Assembly: GCF_900114245.1 (NCBI RefSeq)
Contig: NZ_FOSK01000012.1
Location: 1-64,000, forward strand
Source of the DNA: Pseudovibrio ascidiaceicola
GTDB lineage: Bacteria; Pseudomonadota; Alphaproteobacteria; Rhizobiales; Stappiaceae
Reading direction: 5' to 3'
Length of the DNA stretch: 64,000 bases
The notes beneath the pieces are model-generated. The model made no database searches. It was not told the origin of the DNA and saw only the letters and a list, made by a program, of their open reading frames with translations. Shown here in pieces: positions 25,092-33,189 of this stretch. A program made the position numbers and the translations under genes. Numbering within the stretch: the stretch's first letter is position 1; each line of letters begins with the position of its first letter.

Positions 25092-26308
25092 AGTGTTCGA
25101 CCCCAAGAGCTGCGGAGAAGATCTTCAATTTCACGGTTTACCGAATCCATGGATTCAAGCGCACGCTTGAGCGTTTCGCGGCCAATGGCTCCCGGTTCCA
25201 ATTCATAAAGCGACTTCTTTTCAAGGCCCGCATTGGCAACCGCAGTGGATTCCAAAGCTGGCGATGTCAGCACATCCTCACCAAAGAGGGCACGCAACAA
25301 GCCAACCACACGGGTTTGCGGGCTGTCATTCGGATTGTGACGGGTCACGAGGAACCGCATCCAATCCAGATTCATTTCGCCGCCATTGTTCTCAATCACG
25401 GCCATCAGGTCAGAGCTCATGCCGAGGAACTGGTTACAGCTTGCAAGGTCCAGCATCTGCGGGTGCAGCGTGATGAGCAATCCGGTGGATGCAAACAGCG
25501 CGCCCAAAGTGAGGAAGCCCAACTGCGGCGGGCAATCGATCACAACAACATCGTAGCGATCATCAACTTCATTCAGAACGTTGCGGATGCGGCGGAAGAA
25601 GATGTTTTCGCCGGTAGACGCACCAGACGCGATCGCCGTTGGAACGATGTGCTCAAACTCAGCCAGCTCAAGGTTGGCCGGAACCAGATCCAAATTGTCA
25701 AAATAGGTCGGGCGGATCACCTCGCCCAGTGTACGGCGGCCTTCATCATAACGCAGGGCACCAAACAAGGTGCAGTTTGGCTCAACGTCAAACTCAGGCT
25801 GCACACCAAACATGGCAGAAAGCGAGGCTTGCGGATCCAGATCAATCGCGAGCACACGGTAGCCGCGCAGTGCCAGATAATGCGCTAAGTGCGTGCTGGT
25901 GGTGGTCTTTGCAGAGCCGCCTTTAAAGTTGGCGCACGCAATCACCTGCAGCTTTTCACCGTCGCGACGGCGCGGCAGGATGTTAACGGCTTCATCGCCT
26001 TTTTTACGGGCGGCAAGCACTTCACGGATCGCGTTGATCTGCTGCAACGTGTAACTGCGGCGGCCATTGGCAAGGCGGGTTGGCGTCGGGCCTTCTCCGT
26101 CCAGATCCAGCTGGCGAATGGTGCTTTCAGAAACACCGATAAGACGGGCAACATCGACAGAAGAGAACGAGCGCAGCAATTTATGCGCTTCAGGCGGATA
26201 AAGTTCTTGTCTTAACCGGTGCAGCTGGCCAGAAAGGAGCTGCGAATAACGGGAGATCTTCTCAGACGGAGTTTCCTCACGCAAAAGAGTGTTGTTGCCG
26301 TATTCCAC
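25088..26308 (-). CDS. repA: Plasmid partition ATPase RepA (ParA family)
   Basis: ParA-type Walker ATPase of 406 residues that segregates the replicon together with RepB and autorepresses the operon. An N-terminal winged helix ('SSVDVARLIGVSESTIRQLD', residues 49-68) gives DNA binding. The deviant Walker A is KGGSAKTT (129-136), followed by DLDPQASLS and the Walker B strand VVVIDCPPQLGFLT. It starts at a GTG at 26308, supported by GAGGG 8 bases upstream. First gene of repABC. Confidence 0.94.
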   Translation of the reverse strand: MEYGNNTLLREETPSEKISRYSQLLSGQLHRLRQELYPPEAHKLLRSFSSVDVARLIGVSESTIRQLDLDGEGPTPTRLANGRRSYTLQQINAIREVLAARKKGDEAVNILPRRRDGEKLQVIACANFKGGSAKTTTSTHLAHYLALRGYRVLAIDLDPQASLSAMFGVQPEFDVEPNCTLFGALRYDEGRRTLGEVIRPTYFDNLDLVPANLELAEFEHIVPTAIASGASTGENIFFRRIRNVLNEVDDRYDVVVIDCPPQLGFLTLGALFASTGLLITLHPQMLDLASCNQFLGMSSDLMAVIENNGGEMNLDWMRFLVTRHNPNDSPQTRVVGLLRALFGEDVLTSPALESTAVANAGLEKKSLYELEPGAIGRETLKRALESMDSVNREIEDLLRSSWGRTL

Positions 26309-26420
26309 TTCGCTTAGCCCTCAAACGGTTCTAGTCATCCACAAACGGAAAGTGCGCCCATATGGCCCGTGTTTGCGTCGAAAGGGTAACCAACCTGTAG
26401 TTCAGTTCAATCCCTTTTTG

Positions 26421-26436
26421 GTTAATCCTCATTAAC
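26421..26436. promoter_or_regulatory. Candidate RepA operator or parS-like site
   Basis: GTTAATCCTCATTAAC: perfect 6-bp arms with a 4-base centre, 113 bp upstream of the repA start. It has the GTT-N10-AAC outline of the repABC parS consensus (GTTNNNNGCNNNNAAC) but its centre is CT in place of GC, so assignment as parS is uncertain. Confidence 0.45.
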
Positions 26437-26936
26437 ACTTATGACCATCGCCTCACAAAGAGGCATAATTACTATTAATTTCAGATAGTTAGCTTGTTTC
26501 AAAAACTTAAAAACGAGGCGTGCATAAAATCGACAAAACAACCGATCCATTTCTCCAGAAACATATTCCTGCGTCAGGTCGGCCCGACTCAACCATCCGG
26601 CTATTGATTCTCTCCCCTCTCCAGTGAGCAATAACACTGCCTGAGACAGGGGGGATAAGTTTTCTGAAACACCAGAGAGAAGCTGAGTAATTCATCGTAT
26701 AACGGGGGGAGATTTTTTGCGGATTAGACGTGGTTTCCACTTAAAGCGTTGCTAATAGTTTCTGCCGTTTATACGCGAAGAAATAAGCCTACAGAGTATA
26801 GTTGAGAATATTTTATTAAAATAGCGAATAAACTCTATTTCTGTTCATCGAACTCTAAGTAAGTCTGATTCATATGCTCAATGAATAAGAGCGCACTTAC
26901 ACATTTTTTTAAAAATAATCGATAATTCGACATTAT

Positions 26937-26967
26937 TTTCCATAAAACACTCTCGTTTTATTGGAAA
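26937..26967. repeat. Hairpin-forming inverted repeat in AT-rich region
   Basis: TTTCCATAAAAC (26937-26948) pairs with GTTTTATTGGAAA (26955-26967) with one bulged base; loop ACTCTC. Role unknown. Confidence 0.5.
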
Positions 26968-27153
26968 GTTATGTCATTCCTACGCAATTTCATTGCTTTT
27001 ATAGTTCAGATATTGTTTTACAATTGATGTAATAAGAAGGCCAATTCATATTTGCAATTTAACTTGGTCGGACAAGAAAACAAATGACATAGTTTCCATA
27101 GCTACGAAAAGAAACGCCAAATTGCATAGATAATAATTGTAAGGCAGATAACT

Positions 27154-27861
27154 TTGAAAATAGAGGATACCTTAGAAAGAGCCGTAACATCGGTCACTGC
27201 ACAAAACGTCCCGTCATCCGCCTCTCTCATTGACAGGGCCTACGCGCACCTGCGGGCGGCAATTTTGTCTGGCCAGCTTGAGCCAGGCAGTAAATTGCGC
27301 ATTCGCGAGATGTGCAGCACATTTGATGTTGGGCCAACACCTGTACGTGAAGCACTTTCCCGTCTGGTGTCTCAAGGACTGGTTGCCACGCAATCTCATA
27401 AGGGATTTTATATTCCAGAACTTTCTCAAAAAGAGTTTCAGGATATTATTGATCAGCGCCGCCTTCTTGAAAGCGCAACGGTAAGAACTGCCGTTGAAAA
27501 GGGCGACGCTCAGTGGCGTGAAAGCGTGCTGGATGCCTACCATGCACTGCAGGAAATTGAGCGGACATGGCAAGCATCACGGCGTGATTTCTGGAATGAA
27601 TGGGAAGAAGCCAACCGCGTGTTCCATATGACACTGGTTGCCGGTGCAGGCTCCAGTTGGGCAAGCCGGTTCCTGCATATGCTTCATGACCAATGCACCC
27701 GCTACCGCGCTGCCATGCGCCGTGCCGGGTTTATTTCAGAAGGCGTACAGGATGATCACACACAGCTGATTACCGCTGTGCGGACCGGGGACGGCGCGCT
27801 GGCCGAGCAAACGATCAAAGCACATGTTGATCGTCTACCCGCTCTTTGCATGCCATCTTAG
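27154..27861 (+). CDS. GntR-family transcriptional regulator (FCD/FadR subfamily)
   Basis: 235-residue regulator. The winged helix is 'AYAHLRAAILSGQLEPGSKLRIREMCSTFDVGPTPVREALSRLVSQGLVATQSHKGFYI' (residues 29-87), followed by an all-helical FCD ligand domain with metal-binding-type residues ('RRLLESATVR', 'NRVFHMTLV', 'DDHTQLITAVRTGD'). Family members respond to organic acids or amino-acid derivatives. The start is a TTG at 27154 with AAGG upstream; no ATG is available in a sensible place. No obvious target gene lies downstream, so it may act on distant genes or on the repABC side. Confidence 0.85.
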   Translation: MKIEDTLERAVTSVTAQNVPSSASLIDRAYAHLRAAILSGQLEPGSKLRIREMCSTFDVGPTPVREALSRLVSQGLVATQSHKGFYIPELSQKEFQDIIDQRRLLESATVRTAVEKGDAQWRESVLDAYHALQEIERTWQASRRDFWNEWEEANRVFHMTLVAGAGSSWASRFLHMLHDQCTRYRAAMRRAGFISEGVQDDHTQLITAVRTGDGALAEQTIKAHVDRLPALCMPS

Positions 27862-27965
27862 AGCGCGTTCTGTTTGGTTGAATTCAATCAGACAGCAAGA
27901 CTTCGCTCTACCCAAGATGTTAGAGCACGATGCGTGGATATTTACGAACGTGACGTGCTCTAGTG
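27862..27965. repeat. Intergenic inverted repeats (TAGAGCACG...CGTGCTCTA)
   Basis: After the GntR stop the sequence AGAGCG...CGCTCT (27862-27908) and, more clearly, TAGAGCACG (27921-27929) with CGTGCTCTA (27954-27962) form inverted repeats. The style is that of dispersed intergenic elements of alphaproteobacteria; only one copy was found in this window. Confidence 0.45.
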
Positions 27966-27981
27966 GATTGATATATTGAAC

Positions 27982-28512
27982 TTATTGTCGGTGAGAGGCT
28001 TGGTCTCCCACCGCAATAGCCGGTGAGCGCTTCAAAATTTCCGCAGGGGAGCGTAAGCGTTGCCAGGTCTGATGAACCTCAGCTGGTGCGGTGATATCCT
28101 CATATCCCAGCGCGCTATAGAACGTCATTGCCGCCTGATTGATGCGATCCACTTTCAGCTCGTGCCTGCAGCCATACGTTTCCAGCAAAAACTGAAGCGC
28201 CTGTCGCCCGAACCCGCGTTTGTGGTGGCTGTAGTCTATGTACAGCGAATGCAGGAAATGCTCTGGCGTGTAATAGCCGATGAAGCCGACACGTTCCCCC
28301 GCCAACGTCAAGACCCAGACATCCTCACCCTCAACAAGGCTTTGAAACTGGCTGGCGCTGACATGACGGGTGTAGTCATAGGCAAACGTACGGCTCGCCA
28401 CGCTCTCATAGAGCGCAGCGAGCATGTCGTGATCGTCCGATGTGTAGGGCAGGATTTGGAGCAAGCCTTGCCTTCCGTGTTCAGGGTCAGGCTTTACTGG
28501 CCGTCCAGACAT
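27982..28512 (-). CDS. GNAT family N-acetyltransferase
   Basis: 176-residue acetyltransferase. Acetyl-CoA-binding motif A is visible as 'LHSLYIDYSHHKRGFGRQALQFLLE' and motif B as 'LKVDRINQAAMTFYSALGYEDI'. Substrate unknown. Its start lies 19 bases inside the end of gshA, so the two genes are translationally linked; the pairing could mean a function in thiol or antibiotic metabolism but this is speculation. Confidence 0.85.
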   Translation of the reverse strand: MSGRPVKPDPEHGRQGLLQILPYTSDDHDMLAALYESVASRTFAYDYTRHVSASQFQSLVEGEDVWVLTLAGERVGFIGYYTPEHFLHSLYIDYSHHKRGFGRQALQFLLETYGCRHELKVDRINQAAMTFYSALGYEDITAPAEVHQTWQRLRSPAEILKRSPAIAVGDQASHRQ

Positions 28513-30098
28513 TCTGGCGGCAAAACTTCCGTTTTGTTTTGCGAATCCAGGAAATGATCGAAGCTGTGGCTTCCTGCTTGCGTTTCAACCTGCTCATAAG
28601 CTGCGCGGGACTGAGAGACCATCGCTTCCTGGAACTTCAGACGCTCACCAGACAGCGGCATCGCTTTCAGGTGATCAGACTGGTTCTTAGAAAGATCAGC
28701 GATAAAGCCGGTGTAAGAGCCCTTTTGCTTCACGCCTTTCAGAATTTGAGCGGATGGTGTGAGCTCTGGATTGTCCAGCTTGGCCGCTTGTGCGTTCACA
28801 GCGTCTGTATGGCCTGTACCGCCATACACTTCATCCATGATCTCAGCAGTCAAGCGCATGTCGTCAAGCACCTGATGGCCTGCTTCACGCAGTTCCATCC
28901 CACCATCGCCATAGGCTGGCAGCATCAGGTTTGGCAGACGGCCCTGCCAGGCAACCATGCGCTGCTGATCATTGAGCGCCTGCTGCTCTCCAGAAGAGAT
29001 ACATGGAGATGGAGCAAGGGTCATGTGGGTCAGGAAGGCATTGAGGAAGTGGGCCTGCTGCTCACAAATCCCAATCGGATTGAGTGGGTTGATGTCGAGG
29101 GAGCGCAATTCGATGTATTCGACACCACGGCGGCACAGCGCAGCAATCGGGCGCTCGCCTTCCTTGGTGTTTCGCTTAGGCCGCGCAGAGCCGTACAGCT
29201 CATTTTCAAGCTGCAGCTGGTGCGTGTTGATCTGCTTGTAATCGCCTTCTTCCGCCACACCAATTTGCTCGTATTGGCGCACAGACGTTGCAAGAGCACC
29301 GCGCAGGCCCTCAATGTAGTCGCAAAGAGAGTTGTAGTGAATGTCCAGCTCGCTCTGCACGACGCTGGTGTAACCCAGATCGCTCATGCGCAGAGACGTT
29401 GCATACTCGCCGAAATAAGTGTCATCACCCAGCATGGAGAGCGTTGGGTGCGGAGATGCCAGATAGCTTTTGTCAACGGCAGGAGAAGCACCAAACAGGT
29501 ACAGCACCAGCCAGCCATGACGCTGCAGGTTACGGATCAGGCCCAGATACCCCGCACTGCGGAAGTCCTGAAGGCTTCCGCCGGAGGTACACTGCTCATG
29601 AAACTCTTGCCAGAGGCCATCGGAGATAGAGAAGTTGTAGTGAATCCCGGAGATCGTCTGCATACGCTTGCCATAGCGATGCGCCAATCCCTTGCGGTAG
29701 AGCGTTTTGATCTGCGCCGCATTCGAGTTTCCATACTCCGCAATGCGGATCGTCTCATCACCGGCGATTTCCGGCGGCATGGACGCATTCCACAAATACT
29801 CACCAGCATCCGTTTTACGCGCCGCAAAAGCTTGTAGTTCTTTCAGAAAATCAAGGCTTTCTGCAACAGAGTGCACAGCAGGTGTGATGAACTCCACCTG
29901 AGCCTCAGAAAAGTCTGTCGTGATAAATTTGTGCGTTAGCGTTTTACCCAGAGATTCCGGGTGATCACGCAATGACATAAAGCCATCTCTGCCAACACGC
30001 AGAGCTTCTTTTTCGATCCCCACGCGGAGTTCAGCAAGACCTTTTCGTACTGCGCTATTTTCCAACAGCTTCAGCGTGGCTTCACCTAATTTTGTCAT
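28494..30098 (-). CDS. gshA: Glutamate-cysteine ligase, gammaproteobacterial type (GshA group 1)
   Basis: Catalyses ATP-dependent joining of L-glutamate and L-cysteine, the first step of glutathione synthesis in the cytoplasm. The 534-residue product has the group-1 signatures: RVGIEKEALRV near residue 28 (Glu metal ligands), 'FITTDFSEAQVEFITP', 'SGIHYNFSISD', 'YIELRSLDINP' and 'GQGMELREAGHQVLDDM'-like C-terminus. Most alphaproteobacteria carry the shorter plant-like group-3 enzyme instead, so this copy is of unusual type. ATG at 30098 with GGAACGAGA upstream is preferred to an earlier frame at 30140. No gshB is in the window. Confidence 0.92.
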   Translation of the reverse strand: MTKLGEATLKLLENSAVRKGLAELRVGIEKEALRVGRDGFMSLRDHPESLGKTLTHKFITTDFSEAQVEFITPAVHSVAESLDFLKELQAFAARKTDAGEYLWNASMPPEIAGDETIRIAEYGNSNAAQIKTLYRKGLAHRYGKRMQTISGIHYNFSISDGLWQEFHEQCTSGGSLQDFRSAGYLGLIRNLQRHGWLVLYLFGASPAVDKSYLASPHPTLSMLGDDTYFGEYATSLRMSDLGYTSVVQSELDIHYNSLCDYIEGLRGALATSVRQYEQIGVAEEGDYKQINTHQLQLENELYGSARPKRNTKEGERPIAALCRRGVEYIELRSLDINPLNPIGICEQQAHFLNAFLTHMTLAPSPCISSGEQQALNDQQRMVAWQGRLPNLMLPAYGDGGMELREAGHQVLDDMRLTAEIMDEVYGGTGHTDAVNAQAAKLDNPELTPSAQILKGVKQKGSYTGFIADLSKNQSDHLKAMPLSGERLKFQEAMVSQSRAAYEQVETQAGSHSFDHFLDSQNKTEVLPPECLDGQ

Positions 30099-30929
30099 TC
30101 TCGTTCCGTTAATCTGCGCAAAACGGCTATATGGGCTCAAAGTATCCTAGTGCACCTTTCGGTTCACTCTCTCATAGATACTTCGTAATTTCGTGGATGC
30201 AAGAGTACAAAACCTGTCGAATTTTCCTTAGTGTTTAATGCGCAACTTCCATCATTAATGCGTGAACCAAGTTCAATTCGAGAATAAAATTAAACTGAGA
30301 AAATGAAGAAATTACCTGTCTGACTATCAACGCGCCAACACGATGTATTCCTTAACCCACTTCAATAATCAAAAAATATATACTTCGGCAAATCATCATC
30401 TATCCACGACCTAAACTGCTGATTTCACCATAAAAGATCTGGATTATCTTCACCCTCAAAGACAGTGGACAGAAAACGGCGCGCTTGCATGCACCGAAAT
30501 ACAATCCTCTGCCTCGTAAAAAAGCGGAGCATCCTTAAACCGCCTTACAAAGTTCGTGTGCATTTTGAACACTCTATCTGATATTTCGAACGCCGTGCAT
30601 CACGCTGCAGAGCCAAAAGCTTCCCTTCAAACCTTACTCAGCATCTAAACTTTGCTTGCTTTAAGCTGAAGACTTCTAAGTAAAATCACTATCGCCCACC
30701 CCACATAAAACAGCGTGCTCCTCGCGAGTATTATCGAGAATTATGGCGGGTCTGCCTGCAAAATCTTCAGTGGATGCAGAGTTGGATAACTCCTTGTCTT
30801 TCGGAGAGGTCGACACTGTTCCTCACCATTTTTGAGGCTATCAGCAAAACAACCTCAGCAATTCTTATGGGTGTCGTCATTTGCATGTGCCCGTTACCTT
30901 TTGCAGATCGACCTGAAGAGGCCCACGAC
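30099..30929. other. Noncoding stretch upstream of gshA and of the lipoprotein gene
   Basis: 831 bp. It must contain the gshA promoter at its left end. I see no conserved RNA, no clear hairpin and no credible gene; the in-frame extension of the lipoprotein gene to 30774 lacks a ribosome site. Confidence 0.6.
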
Positions 30930-31361
30930 TTGCAAATCAAACGCCCTTTAAGCACTCTCGCAATCACTCTTCCCCTCCTGACAGGGTGCGTTTCTGATGA
31001 AGAGCGCCTGCCACAGGCCTATTCGCCCACCATCGAGATTCCGCAGGGGGCAACGCTGATTACCGTCAACACCACGCCTGATGGTGCCTTCTGTTTTCTG
31101 GAAGGGTATCGGTCATCTATCTTTGTAAAGCACACGCCGGGTCCAATGGTTGTACCTGCCGGATTTGAGAGCAGAAACCTGATTTGCGAGTTGAAAGGCT
31201 ACAAAACCACACAAGGCGCCGTGCTTCCCGGCCCACCACCGCCAGATGGTGACAAGATCATCATCCAGCGTGTCTTCATACCGGTTGGTGTGACTGTTCC
31301 AAACTCCAGCCCCGCAGGCGCTGTTGTGCCAGATGGCTTTGTTGGCACCTACCGCCGTTAA
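30930..31361 (+). CDS. Small lipoprotein, paralogue of the 48066-48452 product
   Basis: 143 residues from a TTG start with GAAGAGG 8 bases upstream. This start gives a proper lipoprotein signal peptide: MQIKRPLSTLAITLPLLTGC with lipobox LTGC. The mature part has 'TTPDGAFCFLEGY...VKHTPGPMVVPAGFESRNLICELKGYK', which aligns with 'TKPSGAQCILDGY...VKSPGQLVIPEEYKDAQLVCTKEGHE' of the second lipoprotein. Two conserved cysteines could form a disulfide. The pattern resembles PEGA-like surface modules; function unknown. Converges with the LysR gene (4-bp overlap of stops). Confidence 0.75.
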   Translation: MQIKRPLSTLAITLPLLTGCVSDEERLPQAYSPTIEIPQGATLITVNTTPDGAFCFLEGYRSSIFVKHTPGPMVVPAGFESRNLICELKGYKTTQGAVLPGPPPPDGDKIIIQRVFIPVGVTVPNSSPAGAVVPDGFVGTYRR

Positions 31362-32257
31362 CCCAGCACCGCCTCATAGCGGGTTTTGAAGTTGGCTGTG
31401 AGGTAATTCATCAATTCGCGCACCCGATGCAGTTGGTGGCGTGTTGGCGGGCTCACCAGCCACAGCGGTGTTGTCTGCTTCCACCCAGAAAGCATTTCCG
31501 TTAGCTCACCGCGTTTGATCAGCGCATCGGTATAAACATCCGCAAGGCGCGCTATGCCCAGGCCCGCTGCAGCCGCCTGACACATAACCCGGCCATTTGA
31601 GATCTGAAATCCTTTCTCCGCCTGCACCACAATGCGCTCCTGCCCGCGCGTGAAGATCCACTCCTGCACACTGCCTGAGATGAAAGGAAGGCCCTTCAGA
31701 TCGGAGGGATGGCGGATTTTTGAGTGCGCTGCCACAAAAGAAGGGGAGGCCACATAGCGTGTTGTGATGGTGTGCAATTTACGAGCGATCAAGGTGCTGT
31801 CTTCCAGATCCCCCATCCGCAACACAAGGTCATAATCCGTCTCCAGCAGATCTTCCCGAATGCTGGAAAAGTCCAGCTTCACTTCAATCCCCGGATTGGC
31901 GTGCTGATACTCAATCACCAGCGGCGCAATAAGTTCCTCACCAATCAAACCACCCACGGCATTCATACGAATAGGGCCGGTCAAACTGTCTGTCGCCTGA
32001 GAGGCGAGATCGGATGCGTCTTCAATCTGCTTCACGCCAGTGCGGCACATTTCGTAGTAGCGCTCACCAATCTCGGTCAGCCGCAGTTTGCGGGTGGTTC
32101 TAAACAGCAGCTGCACATCCAGTTGTTCCTCCAACTGGCTCACCTGTTGGCTTAAACTCGCTTTTGAAAGACCCGTTTCATCAGACGCTAAGGTAAAGCT
32201 GCCATGTTCCGCCACGGCTAGAAACGAGCGCAGGCCATTCCAGTAAATATTGTTCAT
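31358..32257 (-). CDS. LysR-family transcriptional regulator
   Basis: 299-residue LTTR with N-terminal winged helix 'RSFLAVAEHGSFTLASDETGLSKASLSQQVSQLEEQLDVQLLFRTTRKLRLTEIGERYYEMC' and a periplasmic-binding-like effector domain. It is divergent from the SDR gene at 32379, the classical arrangement of an LTTR with its target; the shared 121-bp region contains AATC-N6-GATT and similar half-sites. Of the CrgA/AaeR-like subfamily that often controls dehydrogenases or efflux genes. Confidence 0.92.
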   Translation of the reverse strand: MNNIYWNGLRSFLAVAEHGSFTLASDETGLSKASLSQQVSQLEEQLDVQLLFRTTRKLRLTEIGERYYEMCRTGVKQIEDASDLASQATDSLTGPIRMNAVGGLIGEELIAPLVIEYQHANPGIEVKLDFSSIREDLLETDYDLVLRMGDLEDSTLIARKLHTITTRYVASPSFVAAHSKIRHPSDLKGLPFISGSVQEWIFTRGQERIVVQAEKGFQISNGRVMCQAAAAGLGIARLADVYTDALIKRGELTEMLSGWKQTTPLWLVSPPTRHQLHRVRELMNYLTANFKTRYEAVLG

Positions 32258-32378
32258 CTCAGCCTAACAATCATTTTGGATTACCCATATTTATCAGCGT
32301 GATCATTTTTGTACAATCGCCGCAACACAACGCAAGTTCATCTTGCTCAAGAAAAAGCTAACCAGGCAGGAAAACAAA

Positions 32379-33101
32379 ATGACAAAGCCACTTATCATTA
32401 TCACTGGCGCAAGTTCAGGCATTGGCGCAGCGATCGCGACATCTTTCAGCGCTGCTGGTCATCCTCTTCTTCTTCTTGCCCGCCGGGTTGAGCAGATGGA
32501 AGCTTTGGGTCTTCCAAACACACTGTGCCGCGGTGTTGACGTAACCAGCCGTGAGCAACTGATTGCAGCTGTGAAAGAAGCAGAAGAAAAATTCGGTCCA
32601 GCGGACGCAATCGTCAACAACGCTGGCTGCATGCTGCTGGGTGACCTGTCCGTTCAGGATCCGTCCGAATGGGACCGCATGATCGACCTGAACGTTAAGG
32701 GTGTTCTAAACGGCATTCACGCTGTTCTGCCAGGCATGAAAGCGCGTAAGGGCGGCTCCATCATCAACGTCAGCTCCATCGCTGGCCGCAAAACCTTCCC
32801 GGCCCACGCAGCTTACTGCGGCACCAAGTTTGCCGTTCACGCCATTAGCGAAAACCTGCGTGAAGAAGTGGCAGCTGACAATGTGCGCGTCATGACCATT
32901 GCTCCAGGCGCTGTGCAGACTGAATTGCTGTCTCACACCACTTCTCAGGAAATCATTGACGGTTACGAGCAGTGGAAGAAAGAAATGGGCGGCGTGCTTA
33001 ACCCGCAGGACGTGGCAAACGCTGTGCTGTTCGTTTACCAGCAGCCACAGAACGTCAACATCCGCGAAGTTCTGCTTGCAGCAACGGGCCAGCCTGCATA
33101 A
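32379..33101 (+). CDS. SDR family oxidoreductase (YdfG/clavaldehyde-dehydrogenase-like)
   Basis: 240-residue short-chain dehydrogenase. Motifs: TGASSGIG (residues 9-16), LARRVEQ after beta-2 (Arg pair favours NADP), NNAGCMLLGDL, catalytic YCGTKFAVHAISENLREEV, and APGAVQTELLSHTT. This pattern belongs to the YdfG/serine-3-dehydrogenase-like group. AGGAAA precedes the ATG at 32379. Likely activated or repressed by the divergent LysR protein. Ends with a strong terminator. Confidence 0.9.
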   Translation: MTKPLIIITGASSGIGAAIATSFSAAGHPLLLLARRVEQMEALGLPNTLCRGVDVTSREQLIAAVKEAEEKFGPADAIVNNAGCMLLGDLSVQDPSEWDRMIDLNVKGVLNGIHAVLPGMKARKGGSIINVSSIAGRKTFPAHAAYCGTKFAVHAISENLREEVAADNVRVMTIAPGAVQTELLSHTTSQEIIDGYEQWKKEMGGVLNPQDVANAVLFVYQQPQNVNIREVLLAATGQPA

Positions 33102-33127
33102 CGCAGAGCAACCGAGTTTTTGCAGAA

Positions 33128-33158
33128 GCCGGCTCTCCCGCAGAGCCGGCTTTTTCTT
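33128..33158 (+). terminator. Rho-independent terminator
   Basis: Perfect 9-bp stem GCCGGCTCT / AGAGCCGGC, 5-base loop, then TTTTTCTTT. Confidence 0.9.
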
Positions 33159-33189
33159 TGGAACGAACGCTTATCAATTGAAACGCGCT

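Larger units (their letters stand above)
26309..27153. other. AT-rich regulatory region upstream of repA
   Basis: 845 bp without a credible gene between divergent repA and the GntR gene. The last 450 bp are strongly AT-rich compared with the rest of the window. It holds the inverted repeat at 26421-26436 and a hairpin at 26937-26967. It must contain the repABC promoter and probably RepA operator and partition sites. A 71-codon minus-strand frame (26422-26637) overlaps these elements, lacks family resemblance and is not called. Confidence 0.65.

Noticed and set aside
26422-26637. 71-codon minus-strand frame upstream of repA
   Set aside because: Covers the candidate operator and AT-rich control region; no supporting features.
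28440-29837. 465-codon plus-strand frame opposite gshA
   Set aside because: Mirror of the gshA reading frame; histidine/arginine-rich random composition.
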